Assembly: GCA_945643635.1 (NCBI GenBank)
Contig: CALZFC010000132.1
Location: 233,501-297,500, forward strand
Reading direction: 5' to 3'
DNA: 64,000 nt
Source of the DNA: Allodiplogaster sudhausi
Lineage: Eukaryota; Nematoda; Chromadorea; Rhabditida; Diplogasteridae
Shown: positions 20,466 to 32,177 of the stretch, piece by piece
How the letters are laid out: every line of letters begins with the position of its first letter
Numbering within the stretch: the stretch's first letter is position 1
The notes under the pieces: generated by a model
Databases searched by the model: none
What the model was told of the DNA's origin: nothing
Seen by the model: the letters and a program-made list of their open reading frames with translations, nothing else
Translations under genes and position numbers: made by a program

Positions 20466-20671
20466 GAAGACGTCAACAACACAAGTGCAGATCAAAAAGA
20501 AGATGTGTATATTTTTTTATAATTTATAACAACAAAAATCAATAAATCTTTAGCGCGCAGAGAGCGTTGATAAAGGACGACCTTGGGTACGACAACATCA
20601 AGAAGCTCGCGGTCTTCCCGACGAATCTCCCCAAGCCCGCCACCGTCCCCAGCCCTCAGGTCAAAGCTTGA

Positions 20672-22100
20672 CTCCGCCCATCCGCCCGCCGTTTGACTCC
20701 GCCCATTCTCTAACATAACACATCCCCTGACCCTTTCAATGGATCCCATTCTCCTTCACTTGCCATTCCCTAAGACATCAATTTAATTCCCAATGATTGA
20801 ATAAAGTCAGATAATTCATTCGTATGCTCTTACTGTTTTTCAACTGGACGTGGGTCTGCGCCGGAATGTGGGCTTTTGTGCTTTATCACACCGGTTGTGA
20901 GAATTTTAGATGCAGATTCAAAGGGTAAAAATTGGTGTTAGCTTCAAATGTAGGAAATAGAAAGCGGCTTTTTTTTTCTTCCACTGCTCGCCAAATTGGG
21001 AACGCCGAGTTGCATTATACCATATGGTCGACATCTTCTTGGCACCATTAAAGGAGCTCCTTCTGTGATAATAACTTGAATATGGTATCTCGTATATGCC
21101 TTCGCTTTGGACAACTTCGGAGGATTGAGCATGATTGTTTTCTCTTCACTCGCTACAAATTGATAAGCAAGAAAATGTTTGGGAAGAGAAATGTTTTACA
21201 ACGGTCATCATGAGGTGGCCCTCCTCTTTCCCCTTTGCTCTCGACATGAAATAACGAGCGAACCGCATGAGCAGAAATCGCAAAGGTTTTTCTGCACTTG
21301 AAAGATGGCCTCCCGGATGGCTTCTTGAATCTCTTGTCCCAATCGATGCGAAGACGACCTTCCATCGCCACCACCACCGAGAGACTGGCCATATCAAGGC
21401 AGAGCAGACATGCTGGCCGTCCCCGAGAACGATGGCGTGTGACGAATTCGACCGACCGAAACCTGTCCACCACTTGGATGCGAACCGCAGTCATGCAACC
21501 CGGATGCCTTTCATCTTATAAGATGGTATACCTTCACCCACCGCCGTGCTAAGTCACTGAGTGCGGAATAAACTATGAAACTTTGGCATGATCGCCCGCT
21601 CAAAGTTGTAACACAAGGTTTCTAATAAGTAACACCTGATCGCAACGCACACCGGCCGCATCGTCAAACACCGTTGTGTAGTAGTTGACGTGTCACGAAC
21701 AGGGAAATCTTTCACCAAAAAAACATTTTGCTACTTGTCCTTCATCGTCAGCCAACGTATATGTTTTTGTCCCATGTTCAAATTTGCCGTTCTTTTTTTT
21801 AAAGAATCTTTTTTAAAGAACATCGACGTCACTTTCTGTCAAATGACAAACTTCTTTTCATGAATGCAGGATAAATTGTTTGAAAGCCTGGATGTGTTTA
21901 AAGGGGGATGATTAGAGCGCAAATATGAATTTGTGTGAGATTTCAAATGGACGCTCGTCTGTTCGCACAATCATTCGCTTTTTTCATGTAGTGGGTTTCT
22001 GCGAAATAGGACATAGCACCTCACACCAAAAATGAGAGTGCCTACTCGCAGGGTGAACACTTGGTCACTGCGAGGCTAAAGAGTAAGAGGAGGAGCGAGG
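20672..22100 (+). other. 3' flank of copy C plus degenerate MITE
   Basis: 20672-21560 duplicates the flank of copy A. 21890-22100 is a diverged member of the CTCCTTTAAAGGAG foldback family, with TTTAAAGGGGGATGAT at the left and CTCGCAGGGTGAAC at the right. No gene seen. Confidence 0.55.
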
Positions 22101-22114
22101 CTTCCCTGAAGATA

Positions 22115-22790
22115 ATGTTTTGTTTCGAGTGAGCCCAGATACATACATTTGTGGCTGCAATACTAATACGAATGCAACATCTGGGAATGGATCAATGCAA
22201 ACGAGAATAACATTCGGTCTACTTGACGAAGACCACGGTGCACCGAGGGAGTCGTATATGACTAAGAAAATACTTTCCTTCGGTTTCAGGACCCCGTCAC
22301 AACGACTTTTCTTCCACGATCAATTTCGGCGGCTGCTGATGAGGTGGTTCGGCGGCCGGAGAAATAACATGAATGTCCTTGTTGTACTTACATTCGCCGG
22401 AGCGAACCTTGGTTAATGCTTTATGATTTTGCTGGCCTCTGTCTCATGAGATAAATATGTATCTGCCTAATTTCATAAGCACTCTGATGTGCGCACAATC
22501 TTTTCCAGTCTGGCTTCACCATATTTCTTATCATTTATAGTGCTGTCCTTTGGCTCGCTTTCGTTGCTGGCGTAATCATCTCCATCGGTCAGAGGCGATA
22601 TCGATTAATTCATATTATCAATTTATCAATATCGATTTATCCTTTTCCAGTTATCTTTATGCGTCGCCGTGAAAAGAAGAAGAAGGAGAGCGAGAAGCCG
22701 TTCAGCAGCAATGCGGAGGATCCGCGCCCCATCGCGGCCACCACGACTGGCGCGGACGAGGCGACCTTCAACACGACATCGGCTGTGTAG
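22115..22790 (+). pseudogene. Copy D: truncated receptor remnant without PTP domain
   Basis: 22115-22240 matches the end of the ectodomain in degenerate form (PDTYICGCNTN). Exon 22509-22587 encodes the membrane span (SGFTIFLIIYSAVLWLAF). Exon 22651-22790 encodes the basic cytoplasmic segment (VIFMRRREKKKKESEK) and ends DEATFNTTSAV and TAG at 22788-22790, where the other copies continue into the PTP domain. The following 200 bases resemble the Pro-rich tail and 3' flank, so the whole PTP region is missing. A short expressed form is possible but less likely. Confidence 0.65.
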
Positions 22791-22859
22791 CAGTTCAAGA
22801 GCCGTATTCTGCGCGAAGGGGAAAATAGGAGACAACAACTGTTTTGCATAGAAAATGAC

Positions 22860-25800
22860 GAATTTGAAATCTAGTTCTTTCCATCCATTGTCCCCAATCC
22901 CCCAGACCTACATATGTAAGTGTACTTACTTCGCCCTTCCACTCATTCTTGACTTCGCCGTCAATATCCCCATGACATGTAGTGTATAAAGTGGCTGTTA
23001 TGTGGAGCCAAAAAGCCAGCAGAAGTTTGCTCATGAATTCGATGGTAAGCGCTTACCATTTGCATTCATATGATATCAGACTGTGTGGGAATGAGCTTTT
23101 TTGATCTTTCAAAGAAACTGATGAGAATATTGAATTTAGGTGAATTTGAATACAGCAAATTAGAGTTGCTTCTGCTCCTTTCCCCTCCCGATTGACCTTG
23201 AGAGCATCTGGTCAGAAGGATTAGCATCGTTAAAACAAACTTGAAATTCAGGGGGAGTCGTAGAAAATCAGATTTGTAAAGCACAGTGAATAGTTCGATG
23301 GAAACTCTTCATGCCACCCTTGGGCCTTCTGCTGCATTTTAGAGCCTCTTATATTAGTCAGCCACACAGTGGAATGAAATCAAAGATAACCCATTTTTCG
23401 TGTGCGTTCCGCGGGGATCAAAAAAATATTTTCATGTCTTTGGTTATGTGAATATGTGAATATTTGGTTGCACAGGAAAAAGTTCGTGCATGAATATCAG
23501 CAGGTTTCAATTGAATGCAGACTCTAAGCCATATTCGTGCAACCTGGCCAGCATTCATTCTCTCGCCGGATGCGTGATAACTTGACAATGAGAAATCTGC
23601 GCGTTTGCAATAATATACAGAAAAACAAAGTGCACTTGACCAATAATCTGCATCTCATTCATAAGTGTGAAATCTGCAATGAATATGAAAATGAATGTGG
23701 ATGAGTCGGAAAAGCAAGGCAAATGTGGAAAAAGTAACAGAAAAGTGCGTTCGTAATGTGCCATTCGTGAAAGAACAATCACACTTAGGCAATTGCAATT
23801 CTACACTTTTGTATGCTTTCTACCTTCAATTTTTCTCCGGGCATTTCTAGAACAACACAAAGAGAAATAGAGAAATTCCCAAATGCGCTCCGGGAAATCA
23901 AAGAACAAGGCAATAGTTATCATACAAAAGTGCAATTTCAGTCGTTTCATGATATTTCATCATCAAACCATGCGCGCTAAAAATAAAAATAACAGGTTCG
24001 CGAAGATTTTCGAAAGTATATAAATTATATGCTCTACTTAAAAAAGTCCCACAAACTATAAAAAGAATAATTTTTTTTAATGATCGCTAATAAGTTTACT
24101 TTTAAAATGTTTCGCGAAATGTCGATGAAGAAAAATTATCTCAGAAAATACCATTTTTCTTTTCTAGCATCATATTTGTCGTAAAAAATCATCAAGTTTT
24201 TAAAAGAAACAACAGTTATAAAGCCTGAAATGTCTTTATGATTCGAAATGTGAACATAAAATAACAAGGGAATACAATAAGTCATCTTCATTTCGAGACT
24301 TTCGAGATGGGCAGCCGCAGCCGAGGAAACAAGTGGAAACTGACCGAGTGGAGCTCCAGCAAAAGAGTCACAATAATATGGAATTTGAATTAAAAGGTCA
24401 ATCGATATGGAAACTTCTACACAAATTCATATTTTCGCCAATCATCCTCCTTTAAACACATCGGGGGATCTCACAATCAGTTAGTCACCTTTCCATGCTT
24501 TCAAACTAGGCATTCATGAAAAGAAGTTTGTCATTTGACATAAAGTGAAGTCTTTTCTTTGAACAAAGAACGGCCAATTTGAACATGGGACAAAAAACAT
24601 ATACGTTAGCTGACGGTAAAGGGCTGGCAAAATGTTTTGATGAAAGATTTGCCCGTTCCACGGTGTTTGCTGATGCGGAGAATGTGGAGAAAGGAAGATA
24701 AAATCAGCTTTCTTACGTGATATGCCACCCTTTTGCAGACATTTCGTATTTTAAACAACGAACTTTTCCATAAATTACGAAATTAATAGTAATTTTATTG
24801 AAAAAAGTGCAAGTAAGAGAGTTATTGGCCTGATTACTATAACTGCGTCTTGTTATTTCAAATCTCGATATAACGGCCAATTTCCAGGATCATATTACGA
24901 AATGTGAAATCTGCATTGGATATGAAAATGGAAAAGAGTGCCAAGCGTGGAAAAAGTACCAAAAAGATGCGTTCGTAATTTGCCATTCGTGAAAGAACAA
25001 TCAGAGTTATGCAATTGCAATTCTAAACTTTTGCCTGCTTTCTACATTCAATTTTTCCCTCGCATTTCTAGAACAACACAAATAGAAATGGAGAAATTCA
25101 CAAATGCGCTCCGAGAAAGCGAAGAACAAGGCAAAAGTTATCACGTCTTTCAAATGTGCAATTTCAGTCGTTTCGCTGATATTTCATCATCAAACCATAA
25201 AAACAATAGAAATAACATTTTCGCAAAGATTCTCCAGAAGTATCTAAATTCCATCTTCCATATACCCCAAATGAATAATCTTTTTAATGATAGCAAATAC
25301 GTTTACTTTTGAAATAATTCACGAAATGTCGATATATATCTCAGAAACTGCAATTTTCTTTTCTAGCATCACATTCGTCGTGGCAGTGTGCAGAAATGAA
25401 GGTAAATTCAGCCTTCTTACGTGATGTGGCACTCTTTTACTGACATTTCATATTTTAACTACGAACTTTTCCATAAATTAGAAATTAATAGTAATTTTAC
25501 TGAAAAAATGCAAGCAAAAGAGTAAAAAAGCCGGCTTGACCGGCCTGATTAGAATAACAGAGTCTTTTTATTACAAATCTCGATATCCATAAAATTCAAT
25601 TTCAGTCGTCTCGTGATATTTCATCATCAAACCGTGGAAAAATAGAAATAACATTTTCGCAAAGATTCTCAAAAGTATCTAAATTCCATTCTGTAGGTAA
25701 AAAGTCCCATATACCCAAATGAATAATTTTTTTAGTGATCGCAAATAAGTTTACTTTTGAAATAATTCACGAAAAAGCAAAATAGATCTCATCAAAAAAC

Positions 25801-26251
25801 ACCATTTTTCTTTTCTTGCATCACATTCGTCGTATTCTTCTTAAAAATCGTCAAGTTATTAAATGAAACAACGACGGTTTGTCAAGCCTGAAATGTTTTT
25901 ATGAGACGAAAAGTGGGCATAGAATAACAAGGGAATACAATAAATCGTCTTCATTCCGAGATGTTGAGATGGGCAGCCGCTCTAGCCGAGGAAACAAGTG
26001 GAAACTGACCGAGTGGAGCTCCAGCAAAAGAGTCACAATGAAATTGAATTTGAATTAAAAGGTCAATCGACATGGAAATTTCAAGTGCGCTTACGTGGAA
26101 ATAACCCTAGAAATGTGTAGAAAGTAAAGTAAAATCAACCTTCTTACGTGATATGGCACTCTTTTGCTGACATTTCATATCTGAAACTACGAATTTTTCC
26201 ATAAATTACGAAATTAAGTGCAATTTTACGGAGAAAGTGCAAGGAAAAGGG
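22860..26251 (+). repeat. Intergenic repeat array between D and E
   Basis: Three further diverged promoter-module units (about 23880-24420, 24680-25400 and 25595-26251). They include AAGTGGAAACTGACCGAGTG and TTCCATAAATTACGAAATTA. A piece of the CTCCTTTAAA element lies at 24420-24480. No splice-bounded exon seen. Confidence 0.65.
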
Positions 26252-26259
26252 TATAAAAG
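26252..26259 (+). promoter_or_regulatory. TATA-like box of copy E
   Basis: GGGTATAAAAGAAGGCC, in the same position relative to the first Cys-rich exon as in copy B. Confidence 0.55.
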
Positions 26260-28357
26260 AAGGCCTGATCTGGGCAATTGTATCATTTCATCTCGAATCG
26301 CCCGCGTCTCTTGGCTGCTCTTCCCGCCTGCCTTCTCACTTGTGAGCCCATATCGCCGTCAGTCATTTGTCTTCCTCTCGTGACTCTACTCCACTGGCAT
26401 ATTTCATCAAACTGCGGACTTTGTGATCTTTGTGCCAAAAGCTGCTGTGACTCCTATCATTCAATCATTCTAAATTTATAGAGAAAATATTACAATAAAA
26501 TCCTTGTTCCCTCTCGTTTTCCTGCTTTAGAACTATTTTGAGATGAATATCAGGTGATAATCTTATCTTCTTTAGTTTACAACCGTTGAAGGACGATCTG
26601 CCTCCGCAAGAGAATGACTACTGTGGTTCGTATCGTTCTAGCTGGCAAGAGAAGAAACAAATAAATAAATTCTTTCAGAGATGTAACTTGGGCGGTGGCA
26701 ATTCTCGTGACTGCGAATACGACGAAGATGGAACGTGGTGCTCGCTTGACGTCTTTCTACAAAGTGGTGAATGGCTGACCATGATCCGGGAATGCAAGAA
26801 GAATCAGACGGAGGGATGTTTTCCCATCCAAAAATTCAAACCCAACAAGCCCCGATACATTTGTGCGTGCAACTCGGAAGGCGGCAAGGGTGGTTTCTGC
26901 AACACGGATGCTTGGATCAATGCGAGCATCGATGACGTCATCAGTCAGTACTCTGTCTACTTGACCACGACGACGCTGCCTACTACCATTACGAGCACGA
27001 GCAGTATCACCGGCGAAGTGGTTGCTGAGGAGGTTCGGCAGAAGGAGAAATAAAGAATGTGTTTGATTAATGATTAAAAAAAACACTGCTTGAATATCTT
27101 TGTTTAATACAAAAGCTCTGATAATGAGTTCAACATCAGCTTTATTTCACAAGCCCTCTTACCGGAGCTCAATCTTTTCCAGTCTGGCTTCATCGTCTGG
27201 GCTATCGCTGGCGGCGCTGCCTTCTTTTGTCTGGCTCTCATGGCTGTCATCGGAGGCGGTCAGGCGATATTATCTGATTAACTATCGAATCATTCATTAT
27301 CGATTGATTGATTTATTATCGATTAATCAAATCTATTCTTTCCAGTCGTCTTCATACGTCGCAGGGCAAAGCAGAAGAAGGAGAAGAGCCGACCGCTCGC
27401 CAACATCGACTTCGCTACAATGACTGACACGGACGAGGCGACCTTCAACGAGACGTCGGGAAGACTCCCCAACGCTTCCGAGAAGCAGATCGAGCGCCGC
27501 CTCAAAGGTGGGCTTCGAGAAGGGTGGAAATTTGAATTTCCCGCCACTTATAATCGTTGGACGAATAAATGAGAATTTCAGTATGAAAATTGAAAAAAAG
27601 AAGAAATGAATTATATTATAAGTATTTGGGCTTTTTTCTCTTCAGAACTTACAAAGGCGGCTCGCCGCTTCCGTTTCAAGGACATTGACCGACTCTTGGA
27701 GAAGTTACGTTTATAACTTCTTTGGAAGTCAAGTACTGCTGGAATATTGATTGATCTTTGATCTTTGAACTTTGATCACTGATTTTTAATCTTTTCAGCA
27801 ATGCGCCAAATACGAGCACAGCGCAGGCGACGTCTACCCGCCGGTGGCGGCCGACGCGAAACCGGACGAGTATGGCTCAGTGGAGACGGCGAACAAGTGG
27901 CGGCTAGCTCAGAGGTTAAATGTTCCCGCCAAATTGGATTTGAATATAATTTTTTTCTAATTTTCAAGATACTCTACGCCAATCGTGAAGCAGACGGCGC
28001 TGCCGCACTACGGCATTCTTCCGCGTCTCAACGCGAATGTCGTCCGAGGAAGTGGCGGCATCATTGTTGGCCAGGTTACTGTATTTGATGAGAATTAGTA
28101 TATCTTATGTTTAATAAGGAAAATGATAAAAATATTTAATAAAAATAAAAATAAAATAAAATAAATGATATAACAAACTATCAAAATGAAATAAAATTAA
28201 AATAATAATCGATATATGCTTTCTAAAGATTGTGACCGATCTGCTCATCTTCTGGGAGACGGCACTGGAGATGGGAATTGGCAGCATTGTGCACATTTGT
28301 GAGCGAGAGGACGCTTCGAAAAGTTCGTCCCGACGAAGAATCTCGATCGCCACCGGG

Positions 28358-28389
28358 TACATTCATCTCTCGTAAACTCCTCTCTCGTT

Positions 28390-28429
<40 letters not shown>

Positions 28430-28669
28430 ATTCTCGCCCTCCCTCTCTCTCCCTCTCTCACACACATCACAATCATTTTCTCTCCCTTACATCACCTCTC
28501 AGATCATTCCCTGTCTTTCTCTCTCGCACTCTCACCCTCTCTCGTTTTCCGTCCATCTCGCTCTCACAATCTCGCTCCCTCACATTCCTCTCCTATGCCC
28601 TCTTTCTCCTCTCTTTTCTCTCTCACCATTTCTATCTCCTCCCCTCATTTTCTCTCTCTACCCCTGCAG
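28358..28669 (+). repeat. (CT)n-rich intron of copy E
   Basis: Counterpart of the copy A and B pyrimidine introns. It ends TCTACCCCTGCAG. Confidence 0.8.
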
Positions 28670-28829
28670 GTCTTCATCCAGGACGGTTCGGGTTGCGGCC
28701 GCTCTTGCCAGCTCGCGGCCATGATTAATCTGCCCCGCCAGCTCTTGCATGCTCCTCGCAAGCATCATCAAAGCGTTCACGCAAAAGACCTGCGGGGCGA
28801 TCGAGTACATTCTTTATTCTCTCTATTGT

Positions 28830-28875
28830 TGGAACCCCCCCCCCCCCCCCCACCCTCTAGTAGTACCCCCCCCCC
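28830..28875 (+). repeat. Poly(C)-rich tract
   Basis: Two long C runs around TCTAGTAGTA. Copy B has the shorter equivalent at 11746-11775. Confidence 0.8.
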
Positions 28876-29429
28876 TTGAAAATGCCATTGATAATAGTCC
28901 CCTTCCGTCTAATTGAACATACCCCCCTCTCCAATAATATTTCCCCCTATAAATAATAATACCCTTCCCCCTTAATAGTCTAATACCTCGATTCGAGACA
29001 TACCTCAAATGAATCCTGGAGACATGGGATGCTCTTCCCAATGAACTGATTGCAAATTTATTCAAAATTACAGATAGATTACGAGTAAAGTTATCTATCT
29101 GCAACTATTTGTGAGTACTATTTGCAATACAGTATAATAAGTATCGTAAATTTTTTTTATTTTAAATATAAAAAAAATTATTGATTTTTTAGGGAAAATG
29201 TTAAATCTGAGGACGGGTACGACAACACCGACAAGCTCGTGGTCTTCCCGAAGACTCTCTCCAAGCCTCCCATCGTCCCCAAGCCACCCACTGTCCCCAA
29301 GCCTCCGGTTACCAACTCCTCGCTCCGCCCACCTTCAGTCCCCAACCCACCGGTCACTAACTCCTAGCTCCGCCCACCTTCAGTCCCCAACCCCCCGGTC
29401 ACCAACTCCGCGCCCCGCCCACGCTCTTA

Positions 29430-29565
29430 GGCCTGACTCCGCCCACATTCCCACGGCAGACTCCGCCCACATTCCCACGCCAGACTTCGCCCACATTCCC
29501 ACGCCAGACTTCGCCCACATTCCCAAGACAGACTCCGCCCACATTCCCACACGCCAGACTCCGCC
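29430..29565 (+). repeat. 24-bp minisatellite after copy E
   Basis: About five units of GACTCCGCCCACATTCCCAC-type repeat, orthologous to 12340-12460. Confidence 0.85.
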
Positions 29566-29567
29566 CA

Positions 29568-30816
29568 TCCGTCAAATGTCTCTTCTAACATAACACACCC
29601 TTCTATCAATTTCCACCCACTTGATCATCATGAACATTCCCCTAAAAACGTGGTGAATAAAAGGGACTAATTCAAAACTGCGGTTTGATCTTACCTTTTT
29701 TGCTCATCTTTTGATACCACACTGATTGTGAGAATCTTTTAAGCAGCAGTTGAATTCGAGTAAGCCAAATTGGCATGTTTATGGATTTTCTCATTGTTGA
29801 AAATCAGGATATTCGACTAATTATGATCGGATGGGTAAGGCACAGAGAGAATTAAGCTCTGAATCCTAATGCTTAGTCATGTTTCACTCTCTCTTTCTCT
29901 CTCTTTCTCTCTCTCTCTTTCTCTCTCTCTCTCTTTTGCTCTCTTTCTCTCTCTTTATCATTCTTTCTCTCTTTCTTTCTATCTCTCTCACCTCTGCTAA
30001 CTAGCAAAGAGATCCGGGAGAAGACATAAGGTGCCTGTCTGATTTGGATATGCCTCCTCCGATCTCATGGAGAATGCTAATGAGCAAAGTAATACAAAAT
30101 ACCGAAATTATTTTCGGATTACACAGTTGTGTTTTTGTTACTGTTTAAATTGTATGCTCTGGAACGGTAGATGATTTAAGAACAGCGAAGTCACTTAATT
30201 TAACTTTGCCCATCTCTTTTCATGAATGTAAGAAGATGAATCGCTTTTAAAGCCTGGACAAAATTCTAACTGAGATCACAATGTGCAAGAATCAATGATC
30301 AATGATCACTATATTAAGGAGGGTGATCAGCGAATACGAATTTGCGCGTAAGGTGTGTGCTTTTTCATGCAGCTTCTTGCCTGAGAAATAGCATAAGACT
30401 GCCCGAGTCGCAGGGTGAACGCGCGGCAATTTGTAACTGAATAAATAATTTGTCCTTCGGTGATCGTCCTCCTTTAACATTGTAGGTAGATAATGGAAAG
30501 AGGGTCTCGGGGTTATTTGGAAGTATTTGGAAAGGGGGTCACTTCATGCTGCGCGGAAAGAGCGAACTGCTGCTGTTGCTGTTGCTGCCAGTAGTGATTA
30601 GAGATCTGGAAATAAGAAAAAGGTTCCAAAACAAATCCTTTGAGTAAGAACATATGAGAGAGAAAAGTGAGAAAAGAAAGCGAGAGTGAGAGGGTAAGGG
30701 AGAGAGAGCGAAGGAGGGAAGGTGAGAATGAGAGAGAGATATAACCAGAAGTGAGACAGAAAGACAGAGAGTAAAAGAGAGATAAATAAAGAAAGCAAGT
30801 GTGAGAGAATCGAGAA

Positions 30817-30858
<42 letters not shown>

Positions 30859-30884
30859 AGAATGAGAGCAAAATAAAGCTATGG
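29568..30884. other. Spacer between receptor cluster and homeobox gene
   Basis: Holds the 3' flank shared with copy B (to about 29860), a (CT)n tract (29885-29990), a foldback element (30312-30477) and a (GA)n tract (30650-30870). The GA tract would be the pyrimidine-rich 3' UTR or flank of the minus-strand homeobox gene. A possible mini-exon at 30003-30028 (QRDPGEDI) is not supported further. Confidence 0.6.
30312..30477. mobile_element. MITE of the CTCCTTTAAAGGAG family
   Basis: Ends TTAAGGAGGGTGATCAGCGA and TCGGTGATCGTCCTCCTTTA form imperfect terminal inverted repeats. The inside resembles 32671-32827. Confidence 0.65.
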
Positions 30885-32135
30885 CTAGCTGACAATTTGG
30901 GATGGATCGCCATAAAATGAGGCCAGGTTAAATGGCGGCGGTGGTATCGAAAAATGCTGGAGTTCCGATGGTTGGTAGGCTCGATGTGGCAACATCCCCC
31001 CGGACGAGCCCGCGGTCAACAGGCCGTACTGCTCTGAGGCGGCAGCAGCTGCAAGGAGAAAATAAAATAATTTTTTTTAATCGAATTAGTCCGAAAGTAT
31101 TTCATGAATGAGTATGCTAATTTGCAATAATGCAGTAATTTTTCTACAAATTTTTGGTAATTACATTGCACGACTTTAGTCTACAAATTTCTGTTTATAA
31201 GAAAAAAATATAAAATATCAAACATTATTATACATATATAATAATAGTAATAATAAACTAGCCTTTGATCGCATCATTGTATGATGTCATCATGTCGGCG
31301 GACAGTCGCGTCTCTCCTTTATCTGCGTACGCCTTGGCGATCTGCTTCTTATATCGAATGCGCTTGTTGCCGAACCAATTGGAAACCTTATTTTTATTGA
31401 TTTTTTTCTATTATTCGTGATTTCGGCGGCAATAAAAATTTTTTTTAACAAAAGGTACCTGAGATACGGTAATGTTACAAGCACGCGCGAGTTCCTCTTT
31501 CGTCTCCTCGCTCGGATACGGATTCGCTATGTGCGCTTCAAAGTAGGCGTTCAGCACCTATGAAATAGGCGGTCATGGCTTGTTGGTAAGTTGTTACGAC
31601 TATGAGCCTGGCAGCCCTTGGCTCGATTCCCGTCTGGGCAAAAGATTTTGCGACAAATCAAACAAATGACAACCTCCGTGGACTTCTTGCAAAAGTTGCG
31701 TCGCTTTCGTCGATTGTCTTGAAAACGTGACTTGAGTGCCATGACGGCTTGGCAGATCGCCTGCTTCAGCTCCACCTGAACGTTGAATGAATTTGAATTT
31801 ATTAAAATTAAATGAATTTATTTATATGAAAGTGAACAAGATGTACTCACGATCAGGCACATCCGGAAAAAAAAGCATTAAAATATCTATACACCATCAT
31901 ATAGTTTATTTCATCAACATTAATATTTTAATTTTTCACTATAAAAAGAAAGCGTAAAAAGAAAAGGGGAAAGGAAGAAATGAGAAGAAACCTGGATGCG
32001 CGAAAACTTGAGCTGAATTCCGGTGGACATTCGGTCAATGTCAGAAGAGGAGACGGGCCGCAGCCAGCTCTGCTCGATGAGCAGCTGGCGGACTTGCGCA
32101 GTGAACTCGGCGCACGACTTGAAATTTGTTATATA

Positions 32136-32177
<42 letters not shown>

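Larger units (their letters stand above)
16348..20671 (+). pseudogene. Copy C: receptor-like pseudophosphatase, decayed
   Basis: First exon 16348-16403 reads CSVEEEICLQCAEMNSTT. The ectodomain exon begins at 16586 (KCYLGRG) and later reads ICACDSKGARDGVCNTDAW. PTP exons start at 17558 and match copy A almost base for base to about 19200. Lesions: a frameshift near 16634; in-frame TAG at 16705-16707; a disturbed membrane exon; in-frame TAG at 17244-17246; a deletion joining VRVEEEPF directly to the CT-rich acceptor of the signature-loop exon near 19500, which removes the WPD-region exons; and a short deletion near 20227 in the C-terminal helix exon. The signature loop is QDDTGCGRS. Last exon 20554-20671, stop TGA. 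Confidence 0.8.
26576..29367 (+). pseudogene. Copy E: receptor-like pseudophosphatase with two out-of-frame internal deletions
   Basis: Intact-looking ectodomain exon 26679-27032 (RCNLGGG, GTWCSLDVF, ICACNSE, FCNTDAW), membrane exon 27183-27258, cytoplasmic exon 27346-27507, then 27646-27704, 27799-27914 and 27969-28074. Lesions: the donor at 27705 is TT where A/C have GT and B has GC; exon 28229 onward joins the FWETALEMGIG exon to the KFVPTKNL exon out of frame; the signature-loop exon (from 28670, QDGSGCGRS) is joined out of frame to a later helix exon near 28760; and the first Cys-rich exon has TGA in the expected frame. Tail exon 29193-29367, stop TAG. Closest to copy B, including the 3' flank. 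Confidence 0.8.

Noticed and set aside
21153..21494. 113-aa minus-strand frame in the flank of copy C
   Set aside because: The duplicated sequence at 4730-5030 does not keep this frame open, so it is not under coding constraint.
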